Shown: piece after piece, positions 21,618 to 32,880 of the stretch
Numbering within the stretch: the stretch's first letter is position 1
Layout: the number at the start of each line of letters is the position of its first letter
From: Zygaena filipendulae
Taxonomy: Eukaryota; Arthropoda; Insecta; Lepidoptera; Zygaenidae
Length of the DNA: 64,000 nucleotides
Assembly (NCBI GenBank): GCA_907165275.2
Contig: CAJRBF020000006.1
Span: 434,001 to 498,000, forward strand
Direction: 5' to 3'
Notes under the pieces: model-generated
Databases searched by the model: none
The model's input: only the letters and a program-made list of their open reading frames with translations
Told to the model about the DNA's origin: nothing
Position numbers and translations under genes: made by a program

Positions 21618-23439
21618 CTTGGGTGTCCTCCTCCTCCCCCAGATCCAGGTCCTCTACCCTCCGGGTCCAATCGTCTTCGCTTCCTAGTTCCGGCAGCACA
21701 AGAGTTACAGGCTGTCCCGGAAGCTCAGCGTCGGCCATCGGGGGTGAGTCCGTAGTCGGTGTTGCTTCTTCTGCTGGCCGCACCGGGGGTGTCTCCTGTC
21801 TGCGGATCTCCTCCTTCTCCATGGGTTCCGGAGCCGGGGGTCCCGTCGGTGCGGTTGTGTTCCCTTCCCGGAGAGGGTCCGCCTTAGGTGGGGTGTCGAT
21901 AAACCTTCCTCTTTCCCCCTGGAACTTTAGGTATACCGACCCCATCATGAAGCTCAGTCGGCGCTCGTGTATCAGCAGCGACTGGACCACATCTTCCGGG
22001 ACGCTGATGATGACGAATGTCTCCGTCCTTTGCGGTTTCACCGCGTGCAGCAGCCACCGGTCCACTTGGGCCCATGGGTTTTGGAACTTCAAAGTGCGAC
22101 CGATGTCGTTCGAGTTCCAAACCCCTGGGATGAGGATGCCACACCTCACCCGGCGTGGTATATCTGCGGGCCGTGCAACCACCAGTTTGCCCACTGTTGG
22201 TATCTTCATGTCGGCAATGCTGTCTTTAAGCCAGTCCAGTGTTCGGTTGTCCGCACACCAGACCTGCAGCGCATTGCCCACAAGGGTTGGCTTGCCCCTG
22301 AACTCAGGCCCCGTGGTGCCCGCTGGGTTGGTTCTGGCGAGGCCGAGAATCTTTCCCTGCAGGGCTCCCAGGACCAAGTCTGCTTGGGCGCTGGTAATAG
22401 CTCCCGTCTCCTCAACGGTTACGGCTGCTATTAAGTCGGCCTTAACAGCGTTGGCATAGCTAGTCAGCTGTGGCTTAGGGAAGGGCCCAAGTCTGGGCCT
22501 TTTGGGTTCGCCTCTCGGGGACGTGGTCTCGTCGAGACGGGCCCTCTTGGCCACAGCTCGTGGCTTCCTCCTCTTGCCCCCGCCGGCTGCTTGTACTGTG
22601 GCTTCAGTCGCTGTCCTTGCTTGAGGGTGGGCAGGAGCACCTCCCGAAGTCGAAGCAGGGTGTGTAGCGTCTTCAGCACTACGCTCAGTAATGGCGGTGT
22701 TGGTAGACGCAGCCAAGGCTTCCATCCTCGCCTTATATTTTCGGCGTTGCTTGGAGTTGGGCCTTGCCTTGCGTTGCTCATAGGGGCCAGTGTGTGCAGG
22801 CCTCGCGTATGCCTCTTCGGCAGGGTTGCCACCCCCTGTCATGAGACGAGGGTTAGCACCCCTATGCCTAGGGCCTACCAAGGTCCACGTGGCGTCGAAC
22901 TGGTCCTGCTGGACTGCTGCTGCCCCTGAGGATTCAGAGGGTGTAGTTATAATTGTTGGAGGGCCAGCCGATCTACCAGCGGCCTTCGCAACATGACTTA
23001 CCCCGGAGGGGCCCGGGGTAGCTGTCGTTTGGGTGTGGGAGGCCTTGGTTTTACTCAAGGCCGTCTCCTTGTATGGCTGGGTCCCAGATTTACCTGGTAC
23101 CCTGCCAGCTGGGGCTTCAAACATGACCTGGTTTTGGCCTCTGGGTTTCCCCTTCGGCTTACGCCAGGCCATGGACTGCCCGGAGGTTACACGCCGCACC
23201 TCGGCGTGGGGATTGGCTGAAGGTTCCCCCTCAGCCAGCCCGCCTTGCGTCTTGGCACTGGTTTTCGCCCGGGGTGTGGGGGCTCTTTTGGGTTTCCCCG
23301 CCAGTGCCCTCTCACTAGTGCTATGAAAGCAAGACTTGAACCGATTGTTGTCCATGTTTCTAGGTATGAATATTTCACCCCCCTGGCTTCCCACCCGCCA
23401 CGGAGCCCGCAAATGGGAGTGCCCTTTATGAGGGGGCAC
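21598..23439 (-). CDS. LOA-like ORF1 protein (Gag-like), 613 aa
   Basis: ORF1 proteins of such elements bind the element RNA and form ribonucleoprotein particles. This frame is intact. The first 320 residues are rich in Pro, Ala, Arg, Lys and Ser and low in complexity. A folded region at about 325-515 contains TSYANAVKADL, GKLVVARPADIPRR and NPWAQVDRWLLHA; its layout resembles the DUF4780-type domain common in insect retrotransposon ORF1 proteins (assignment from memory). The tail is acidic (EDLDLGEEEDTQDG). No CCHC knuckle is seen. The first ATG of the frame was chosen. Its end overlaps the ORF2 start by 20 bases, suggesting coupled or reinitiated translation. The opposite-strand frames here are shadows of its high GC content. 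Confidence 0.85.
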   Translation of the reverse strand: MPPHKGHSHLRAPWRVGSQGGEIFIPRNMDNNRFKSCFHSTSERALAGKPKRAPTPRAKTSAKTQGGLAEGEPSANPHAEVRRVTSGQSMAWRKPKGKPRGQNQVMFEAPAGRVPGKSGTQPYKETALSKTKASHTQTTATPGPSGVSHVAKAAGRSAGPPTIITTPSESSGAAAVQQDQFDATWTLVGPRHRGANPRLMTGGGNPAEEAYARPAHTGPYEQRKARPNSKQRRKYKARMEALAASTNTAITERSAEDATHPASTSGGAPAHPQARTATEATVQAAGGGKRRKPRAVAKRARLDETTSPRGEPKRPRLGPFPKPQLTSYANAVKADLIAAVTVEETGAITSAQADLVLGALQGKILGLARTNPAGTTGPEFRGKPTLVGNALQVWCADNRTLDWLKDSIADMKIPTVGKLVVARPADIPRRVRCGILIPGVWNSNDIGRTLKFQNPWAQVDRWLLHAVKPQRTETFVIISVPEDVVQSLLIHERRLSFMMGSVYLKFQGERGRFIDTPPKADPLREGNTTAPTGPPAPEPMEKEEIRRQETPPVRPAEEATPTTDSPPMADAELPGQPVTLVLPELGSEDDWTRRVEDLDLGEEEDTQDGVPLV

Positions 23440-24013
23440 TAGGACTACCAGGGTGGTATAGGTTCAGAGGTGCAGCGTTACGGCGCGACATCGGGTGTTC
23501 GAAATGCAGGGCTGGTGAACCCGGTTCAAGGGTTAGTCCCACCAGGGGTTCCCTGCATCCTTGCACCGTCAGCATGGCCGGCTACTGCTCCCCCCTCACC
23601 TCGCCTGCGGCCCTCTGACGGGACGCGTGACCATTTCCTCCACAGTGGCTAGCTATGGAGGCTACCGTTTAGCAGGAAATCTGGACCAAAGGGGGCGTGT
23701 TGCTTCAACAGTGTGTCTTACCCGACACTGATCCGCTCAACCCCCCAGGATTCCTTCATCCCTGCGTACGGCGCTCGACTGCGCAGGTCCTAGCGCAGGT
23801 GAGTGCAGATGTACCCACTGGAATAAGCGGAGGAGGGCTATAGTTCTCGGCCGTGGCCATGCATAGCCTTTTGAAGGGTTATACATGACCCCGTTGCCCA
23901 GAGCACACCAGATAGCCCGTGTTGGGTTCCCAACCGATCCCTAGGAATTGCTTGGGACAGCAACACAGGCTATACTCGTGGAGGTGACTACTGCAACGTG
24001 CTCCAATAATAGT
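23440..24013 (-). promoter_or_regulatory. 5' UTR of the LOA-like element
   Basis: About 570 bp upstream of ORF1, moderately GC-rich, with only short open frames. The internal promoter expected in full-length non-LTR elements should lie near 24013, but no specific motif could be assigned. Confidence 0.6.
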
Positions 24014-27000
24014 ACCCGCATAGTAATTGAATTATTAATTCCGTTTTTTAAGTTATTTGGTTGTTTTTTATAAGTGTTTCGTTGGCTGTCCGGCGTTGTT
24101 TAATGCTCTTTTCGGTTTCGACACCCTTCCTGGCCGCATCGGCGCAGGAATTATCCAAATTTCTGGGATTTTTGCAAAAATGTTTACTTTTCTTCAAAAT
24201 TTTACGCTTTCGGGAGGTTTGGCCGCAAAGTTTTTGCTATAAAATACCTAGAGGAACATCCCCCGCGTCGATTGACACCCTCCGCGCTCGATTCCGACCG
24301 CGGCGAACTGGTTTTCGCTGTTATTTGTCTATCCGCAACCCCTAAACTCACCCTCGCATATTTATTTATTAATATTTTGGTAATTTTTAATATTTCATCG
24401 ACTTAGAAAATCCGCATAGTAATTGAATTATTAATTCCGTTTTTTAAGTTATTTGGTTGTTTTTTATAAGTGTTTCGTTGCTGGTCCGGCGTTGTTCAAC
24501 GCTCTTTTCGTTTTCGACACCTTTCCTGGCCGCATCGGCGCAGGAATTATCCAAATTTCTGGGATTTTTGCAAAATGTTTACTTTTCTTCAAAATTTAAC
24601 GCTTTCGGGAGGTTTGGCCGCAAAGTTTTTCCTATAAAATACCTAGAGGAACATCCCCCGCGTCGATTGACACCCTCCGCGCTCGATTCCGACCGCGGCG
24701 AAGCAAAAAAACGCCAAATTTTATTACGTCATCCGCAAATACCTTCCCCCTCCGCGCACCCGAGGCTACCTAAGTAAACGCGTGTTTGAAGCGACAATCG
24801 ATATTAATATCAATAAAATAACAAACTACGTCGCTTTTTTGGTGTTTTCGAACTGGTTTTCGCTGTTGTTTGTCTATCCGCAACCCCTATACTCACCCCC
24901 GCATATTTATTTATTAATATTTTGGTAATTTTTAATATTTCATCGACTTAGAAAAATCCGCATAGTAATTGAATTATTAATTCCGTTGTTTAAGTTATTT
25001 GGTTGTTTTTTATAAGTGTTTCGTTGCTGGTCCGGCGTTTTTTAACGCTCTTTTCGTTTTCGACACCCTTCCTGGCCGCATCGGCGCAGGAATTATCAAA
25101 ATTTCTGGGATTTTTGCAAAAATGTTTACTTTTCTTCAAAATTTCACGCTTTCTGGAGGTTTGGCCGCAAAGTTTTTCCTATAAAATACCTAGAGGAACA
25201 TCCCCCGCGTCGATTGACACCCTCCGCACTCGATTCCGACCGCGGCGAAGCGAAAAAACGCCTAATTTTATTACGTCATCCGCAAATACCTACCCCCTCC
25301 GCGCACCCGAGGCTACCTAAGTAAACGCGTGTTCGAAGCGACAATCGATATTAATATCAATAATATAACAAACTACGTCGCTTTTTTGGTGTTTTAGAAC
25401 TGGTTTTCGCTGTTGTTTGTCTATCCGCAACCTCTAAACTCACCCCCGCATATTTATTTATTAATATTTTGGTAATTTTTAATATTTCATCGACTTAGAA
25501 AATCCGCATAGTGATTGAATTATTAATTCCGTTTTTTAAGTTATTTGGTTGTTTTTTATAAGTGTTTCGTTGCTGGTCCGGCGTTGTTTAACGCTCTTTT
25601 CGTTTTCGACACCCTTCCTGGCCGCATCGGCGCAGGAATTATCCAAATTTCTGGGATTTTTGCAAAAATGTTTACTTTTCTTCAAAATTTCACGCTTTCT
25701 GGAGGTTTGGCCGCAAAGTTTTTCCTATAAAATACCTAGAGGAACATCCCCCGCGTCGATTGACACCCTCCGCACTCGATTCCGACCGCGGCGAAGCGAA
25801 AAAACGCCTAATTTTATTACGTCATCCGCAAATACCTACCCCCTCCGCACACCCGAGGCTACCTAAGTAAACGCGTGTTCGAAGCGACAATCGATATTAA
25901 TATCAATAATATAACAAACTACGTCGCTTTTTTGGTGTTTTAGAACTGGTTTTCGCTGTTGTTTGTCTATCCGCAACCCCTAAACTCACCCCCGCATATT
26001 TATTTATTAATATTTTGGTAATTTTTAATATTTCATCGTCTTAGAAAAATCCGCATAGTGCCTAATTCAATTATTAAATCCGTTTTTTAAGTTATTTGGT
26101 TGTTTTTTATAAGTGTTTCGTTGCTGGTCCGGCGTTGTTTGACGCTCTTTTCGTTTTCGACACCCTTCCTGGCCGCATCGGCGCAGGAATTATCCAAATT
26201 TCTGGGATTTTTGCAAAAATTTATACTTTTCTTCAAAATTTAACGCTTTCTGGAGGTTTGGCCGCAAAGTTTTTCCTATAAAATACCTAGAGGAACATCC
26301 CCCGCGTCGATTGATACCCTCCGCACTCGATTCCGACCGCGGCGAAGCGAAAAAACGCCTAATTTTATTACGTCATCCGCAAATACCTACCCCCTTCGCG
26401 CACCCGAGGCTACCTAAGTAAACGCGTGTTTGAAGCGACAATCGATATTAATATCAATAAAATAACAAACTACGTCGCTTTTTTGGTGTTTTCGAACTGG
26501 TTTTCGCTGTTGTTTGTCTATCCGCAACCCCTAAACTCACCCCCGCATATTTATTTATTAATATTTTGGTAATTTTTAATATTTCATCGACTTGGAAAAA
26601 CCCGCATAGTAATTGAATTATTAATTCCGTTTTTTTAAGTTATTTGGTTGTTTTTTATAAGTGTTTCGTTGCTGGTCCGGCGTTGTTTAACGCTCTTTTC
26701 GTTTTCGACACCCTTCCTGGCCGCATCGGCGCAGGAATTATCCAAATTTCTGGGAATTTTGCAAAAATTTTTACTTTTCTTCAAAATTTTACGCTTTAGG
26801 GAGGTTTGGCCGCAAAGTTTTTCCTATAAAATACCTAGAGGAACATCCCCCGCGTCGATTGACACCCTCCGCGCTCGATTCCGACCGCGGCGAACTGGTT
26901 TTCGCTGTTATTTGTCTATCCGCAACCCCTAAACTCACCCTCGCATATTTATTTATTAATATTTTGGTAATTTTTAATATTTCATCGACTTAGAAAATCC

Positions 27001-27385
27001 GCATAGTAATTGAATTATTAATTCCGTTTTTTAAGTTATTTGGTTGTTTTTTATAAGTGTTTCGTTGCTGGTCCGGCGTTGTTCAACGCTCTTTTCGTTT
27101 TCGACACCTTTCCTGGCCGCATCGGCGCAGGAATTATCCAAATTTCTGGGATTTTTGCAAAATGTTTACTTTTCTTCAAAATTTAACGCTTTCGGGAGGT
27201 TTGGCCGCAAAGTTTTTCCTATAAAATACCTAGAGGAACATCCCCCGCGTCGATTGACACCCTCCGCGCTCGATTCCGACCGCGGCGAAGCAAAAAAACG
27301 CCAAATTTTATTACGTCATCCGCAAATACCTACCCCTTCCGCGCACCCGAGGCTACCTAAGTAAACGCGTGTTTGAAGCGACAAT
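24014..27385 (+). repeat. Main satellite array, segment 6
   Basis: Units start at about 24059 (short), 24455, 25001, 25547, 26098, 26646 (short) and 27042. The short units are 396 bp and join CCGCGGCGAA directly to CTGGTTTTCGCTGTTATTTG. Confidence 0.97.
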
Positions 27386-27645
27386 GAAATGAAATGAAAT
27401 GAAATGAAATTAAATGAAATGAAATAAACTTTATTTGTTACGACAACAGTTAATATGTGAAATAACATAAACAAGCACAACCAGCGTGTCGCAACAAATA
27501 GGCAACCAGCTCAGCATAAGTCGGGAACCGGGGGGCCCGACGCTGATCTTCCGCTGGTGCCGCATGTGGCGTCACGGATGTGAGCGAAGAAAGAAAACTT
27601 AAATTATACTTTTATATTAATTTCATACTTAGGAATCTCGAACCA
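27386..27645 (-). mobile_element. 5'-truncated retroposon with (GAAAT)n tail, antisense
   Basis: A 260-bp insertion with TSD ACAAT (27381-27385 and 27646-27650). The left end is about eight ATGAA-type pentamers followed by ATAAACTTTATTTGTTACG; on the minus strand this is AATAAAGTTTAT plus a TTTCA tail. It contains AGCTCAGCATAAG and GGGGGGCCCGACGCTGATC, reminiscent of 3' UTRs of lepidopteran non-LTR elements. No coding remnant. Same satellite position as the insertions at 10926 and 54845. Confidence 0.85.
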
Positions 27646-28604
27646 ACAATCGATATTAATATCAATAAAATAACAAACTACGTCGCTTTTTTGGTGTTTT
27701 CGAACTGGTTTTCGCTGTTGTTTGTCTATCCGCAACCCCTAAACTCACCCCCGCATATTTATTTATTAATATTTTGGTAATTTTTAATATTTCATCGACT
27801 TGGAAAAACCCGCATAGTAATTGAATTATTAATTCCGTTTTTTTAAGTTATTTGGTTGTTTTTTATAAGTGTTTCGTTGCTGGTCCGGCGTTGTTTAACG
27901 CTCTTTTCGTTTTCGACACCCTTCCTGGCCGCATCGGCGCAGGAATCATCCAAATTTCTGGGATTTTTGCAAAATGTTTACTTTTCTTCAAAATTTAACG
28001 CTCTCGGGAGGTTTGGCCGCAAAGTTTTTGCTATAAAATACCTAGAGGAACATCCCCCGCGTCGATTGACACCCTCCGCGCTCGATTCCGACCGCGGCGA
28101 ACTGGTTTTCGCTGTTATTTGTCTATCCGCAACCCCTAAACTCACCCCCGCATATTTATTTATTAATATTTTGGTAATTTTTAATATTTCATCGACTTAG
28201 AAAAATCCGCATAGTAATTGAATTATTAATTCCGTTGTTTAAGTTATTTGGTTGTTTTTTATAAGTGTTTCGTTGCTGATCCGGCGTTGTTTAACGCTCT
28301 TTTCGTTTTCGACACCCTTCCTGGCCGCATCGGCGCAGGAATTATCCAAATTTCTGGGATTTTTGCAAAAATGTTTACTTTTCTTCAAAATTTCACGCTT
28401 TCTGGAGGTTTGGCCGCAAAGTTTTTCCTATAAAATACCTAGAGGAACATCCCCCGCGTCGATTGACACCCTCCGCACTCGATTCCGACCGCGGCGAAGC
28501 GAAAAAACGCCTAATTTTATTACGTCATCCGCAAATACCTACCCCCTCCGCGCACCCGAGGCTACCTAAGTAAACGCGTGTTCGAAGCGACAATCGATAT
28601 TAAT
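27646..28604 (+). repeat. Main satellite array, segment 7
   Basis: Units start at about 27854 (short, 396 bp) and 28250. The segment ends inside the palindrome GATATTAATATC at 28604. Confidence 0.97.
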
Positions 28605-28735
28605 AATAATAATAATAATAAACTTTATTGAACCAAGAATATAAACAAAATTAGGTAACCCCACCTCCCAAACTAGGAAAACCTGTATTTTGGGAGGTGG
28701 TGTCTTCCGCATGTGTGTGTACAAAATTAATATCA
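28605..28735 (-). mobile_element. 5'-truncated retroposon with (AAT)n tail, antisense
   Basis: A 131-bp insertion with TSD ATTAAT (28599-28604 and 28736-28741). Left end AATAATAATAATAATAAA, then CTTTATTG, so the minus strand ends CAATAAAG plus an ATT tail. The body has a CCACCTCCCAAA / TTTGGGAGGTGG inverted repeat. It lies in the middle of the GATATTAATATC palindrome. Confidence 0.85.
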
Positions 28736-31334
28736 ATAATATAACAAACTACGTCGCTTTTTTGGTGTTTTAGAACTGGTTTTCGCTGTTGTTTGTCTAT
28801 CCGCAACCCCTAAACTCACCCCCGCATATTTATTTATTAATATTTTGGTAATTTTTAATATTTCATCGTCTTAGAAAAATCCGCATAGTGCCTAATTCAA
28901 TTATTAATTCCGTTTTTTAAGTTATTTGGTTGTTTTTTATAAGTGTTTCGTTGCTGGTCCGGCGTTGTTCAACGCTCTTTTCGTTTTCGACACCTTTCCT
29001 GGCCGCATCGGCGCAGGAATTATCCAAATTTCTGGGATTTTTGCAAAATGTTTACTTTTCTTCAAAATTTAACGCTTTCGGGAGGTTTGGCCGCAAAGTT
29101 TTTGCTATAAAATACCTAGAGGAACATCCCCCGCGTCGATTGACACCCTCCGCGCTCGATTCCGACCGCGGCGAAGCGAAAAACGCCAAATTTTATTACG
29201 TCATCCGCAAATACCTACCCCCTCCGCGCACCCGAGGCTACCTAAGTAAACGCGTGTTTGAAGCGACAATCGATATTAATATCAATAAAATAACAAACTA
29301 CGTCGCTTTTTTGGTGTTTTCGAACTGGTTTTCGCTGTTGTTTGTCTATCCGCAACCCCTAAACTCACCCCCGCATATTTATTGATTAATATTTTGGTAA
29401 TTTTTAATATTTCATCGACTTGGAAAAACCCGCATAGTAATTGAATTATTAATTCCGTTTTTTTAAGTTATTTGGTTGTTTTTTATAAGTGTTTCGTTGC
29501 TGGTCCGGCGTTGTTTAACGCTCTTTTCGTTTTCGACACCCTTCCTGGCCGCATCGGCGCAGGAATTATCCAAATTTCTGGGAATTTTGCAAAAATGTTT
29601 ACTTTTCTTCAAAATTTTACGCTTTCGGGAGGTTTGGCCGCAAAGTTTTTCCTATAAAATACCTAGAGGTACATCCCCCGCGTCGATTGATACCCTCCGC
29701 GCTCGATTCCGACCGCGGCGAAGCAAAAAAACGCCAAATTTTATTACGTCATCAGCAAATACATACCCCCCCTCCGCCCACCCGAGGCTACCTAAGTAAA
29801 CGCGTGTTTGAAGCGACAATCGATATTAATATCAATAAAATAACAAACTACGTCGCTTTTTTGGTGTTTTCGAACTGGTTTTCGCTGTTGTTTGTCTATC
29901 CGCAACCCCTTAACTCACCCCCGCATATTTATTTATTAATATTTTGGTAATTTTTAATATTTCATCGACTTGGAAAAACCCGCATAGTAATTGAATTATT
30001 AATTCCGTTTTTTAAGTTATTTGGTTGTTTTTTATAAGTGTTTCGTTGCTGGTCCGGCGTTGTTTAACGCTCTTTTCGTTTTCGACACCCTTCCTGGCCG
30101 CATCGGCGCAGGAATTATCCAAATTTCTGGGATTTTTGCAAAAATTTTTACTTTTCTTCAAAATTTTACGCTTTAGGTAGGTTTGGCCGCAAAGTTTTTC
30201 CTATAAAATACCTAGAGGAACATCCCCCGCGTCGATTGACACCCTCCGCGCTCGATTCCGACCGCGGCGAACTGGTTTTCGCTGTTATTTGTCTATCCGC
30301 AACCCCTAAACTCACCCTCGCATATTTATTTATTAATATTTTGGTAATTTTTAATATTTCATCGACTTAGAAAATCCGCATAGTAATTGAATTATTAATT
30401 CCGTTTTTTTAAGTTATTTGGTTGTTTTTTATAAGTGTTTCGTTGCTGGTCCGGCGTTGTTTAACGCTCTTTTCGTTTTCGACACCCTTCCTGGCCGCAT
30501 CGGCGCAGGAATTATCCATATTTCTGGGATTTTTGCAAAAATTTTTAATTTTCTTCAAAATTTTACGCTTTCGGGAGGTTTGGCCGCAAAGTTTTTCCTA
30601 TAAAATACCTAGAGGAACATCCCCCGCGTCGATTGACACCCTCCGCGCTCGATTCCGACCGCGGCGAAGCAAAAAAACGCCAAATTTTATTACGTCATCC
30701 GCAAATACCTACCCCTTCCGCGCACCCGAGGCTACCTAAGTAAACGCGTGTTTGAAGCGACAATCGATATTAATATCAATAAAATAACAAACTACGTCGC
30801 TTTTTTGGTGTTTTCGAACTGGTTTTCGCTGTTGTTTGTCTATCCGCAACCCCTAAACTCACCCCCGCATATTTATTGATTAATATTTTGGTAATTTTTA
30901 ATATTTCATCGACTTGGAAAAACCCGCATAGTAATTGAATTATTAATTCCGTTTTTTTAAGTTATTTGGTTGTTTTTTATAAGTGTTTCGTTGCTGGTCC
31001 GGCGTTGTTTAACGCTCTTTTCGTTTTCGACACCCTTCCTGGCCGCATCGGCGCAGGAATTATCCAAATTTCTGGGAATTTTGCAAAAATGTTTACTTTT
31101 CTTCAAAATTTTACGCTTTCGGGAGGTTTGGCCGCAAAGTTTTTCCTATAAAATACCTAGAGGAACATCCCCCGCGTCGATTGATACCCTCCGCGCTCGA
31201 TTCCGACCGCGGCGAAGCAAAAAAACGCCAAATTTTATTACGTCATCAGCAAATACATACCCCCCCTCCGCCCACCCGAGGCTACCTAAGTAAACGCGTG
31301 TTTGAAGCGACAATCGATATTAATATCAATAAAA
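28736..31334 (+). repeat. Main satellite array, segment 8
   Basis: Units start at about 28928, 29474, 30028 (short), 30420 and 30968. The units at 29474 and 30968 share the rare variants GGGAATTTTGC, CATCAGCAAATACATACC and TCCGCCCACC, pointing to a recent copy event. Confidence 0.97.
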
Positions 31335-32880
31335 AAATTAAAACCGACTTCCAAAAACACAAAACTAAAAATCTCAAAATAAAAAGCTAAAAATAACATC
31401 ATACCGATTTAATCCAAAAGACAAAAACACACGTAATATTATTATTGGTTTGTGCTACCACTAATCAGTTTGAATTCGGTGACAAGCCCGCTGGTGTCTG
31501 CCCACTTGGGTTGTCCTGTTCACAAAAAGCTGGTAGCGGGAGTCGACTTAGCCCATCTACCCCCTCCATATTTGGCTTGTCACCGACTTCATACCGATTA
31601 GTGGTAGCTCAAACCAATAATAATATTACGTGTGTTTTTGTGTTTTGGATTAAATCGGTATGATGTTATTTTTAGCTTTTTATTTTGAGATTTTTAGTTT
31701 TGTGTTTTTGGAAGACGGTTTTAATTTTTTTGTTAAAAATTTGTTTATTTCTCGCTTTTAAGTGACTTAGTTCGTAATTTCTCTAAGTTACAATAGCCTA
31801 ATGTCAACTGCTCATCACATTTTACAAAATTTTGCTTTTCCCGACGCAGGGACGTTAATTGTTGAGGAGTTCTCCTGGTACATCATCATCAGTCCCACTT
31901 CACCATATACATTGTGACGAACATAAATTGTTTAGAAACCATATTAAAGTTAACGAATCGGAATCTGTGAAATACCTATTATTTAGCAGTTCTGATGACC
32001 ATCTGTGGTCTTCATCATCAGTTCCACTTCTTCAAATTTTACTTTCCAAAAGCAAATAAACGATTTACTATAAAAAATACAAAAATCGCTATAGGTGTAC
32101 CTATAATTTTTGAAGAGTTCCCTCGATTACTCCAAGATCCCATCATCAGATCTCGACTTGGTGACAATGGAATCAATTTGGGAGTATCCTCTTTCAAACA
32201 AAAAAACAATTTTCGAAATCGCTCCAATCGGAATCCGTGAAATACGTATTATTGTTGAGTAGTTCCGATGACCATCTGTGGTCTTCATCATCAGTTCCAC
32301 TTCTTCAAATTTTGCTTTTCAAAAGCAAATGAACGAATTACTATAAAAAATACCCAAATCGCTATAGGTGTGCCTATAATTTTTGAAGAGTTCCCTCGAT
32401 TTCTCCAAGATCCCATCATCAGATCTGGATTTGGTGGCAATGGGACCTAATTGGGAGTATACCCTTTAAACAAAAAAAGAATTTTTCAAATCTGTCAACC
32501 GTCTTCGAGTAATCGGTGAACATACATTAAAAAAAAAAAAAAAAAAAAAACATACATACAATCGAACATAGAACCTCCTCCTTTTTGGAAGTCGGTTAAA
32601 AAGCAAATGAACGAATTACTATAAAAAATACCCAAATCGCTATAGGTGTGCCTATAATTTTTGAAGAGTTCCCTCGATTTCTCCAAGATCCCATCATCAG
32701 ATCTGGATTTGGTGGCAATGGGACCTAATTGGGAGTATACCCTTTCAAACAAAAAAAGAATTTTTCAAATCGGTCCAACCGTCTTCGAGTAATCGGTGAA
32801 CATACATAAAAAAAAAAAAAAAAAAAAAAAACATACATACAATCGAACATAGAACCTCCTCCTTTTTGGAAGTCGGTTAA
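31335..32880. mobile_element. Foldback-type DNA transposon with AACCGACTTCC ends
   Basis: The left end has TTAAAACCGACTTCCAAAAA and the right end, reverse-complemented, TTTTAACCGACTTCCAAAAA. At the left lies a large imperfect palindrome with arms of about 155 bp (31335-31488 and 31574-31731) and an 85-bp spacer. The rest is built of tandem repeats of about 280 bp: GATGACCATCTGTGGTC at 31994 and 32277, AAGCAAATGAACGAATTAC at 32323 and 32601. A run of more than 20 A bases stands before each AGAACCTCCTCCTTTTTGG. No transposase frame is seen. Similar ends are familiar from lepidopteran genomes, but I do not assign a superfamily. Boundaries are uncertain by about 5 bp because of A-runs. Confidence 0.72.

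Larger units (their letters stand above)
17434..24013 (-). mobile_element. Near full-length LOA-like non-LTR retrotransposon
   Basis: The 12-bp TSD ACCCGCATAGTA flanks the element (17422-17433 and 24014-24025). On the minus strand the order is 5' UTR (about 24013-23440), ORF1 (23439-21598), ORF2 (21617-17516) with endonuclease, reverse transcriptase, RNase H and a terminal CCHC motif, then a short 3' UTR ending in ACAAAT repeats. EN plus RT plus RNase H with a GCPQGGVLSPLLWN block fits the LOA clade; the I clade is the main alternative. The element is full-length but ORF2 is interrupted by a solo LTR and one nonsense codon, so this copy is inactive unless complemented. Confidence 0.88.

Noticed and set aside
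21623..22459. 278-codon plus-strand frame and other frames opposite LOA ORF1
   Set aside because: Shadows of the GC-rich ORF1 on the minus strand, which has domain structure and correct position in the element.
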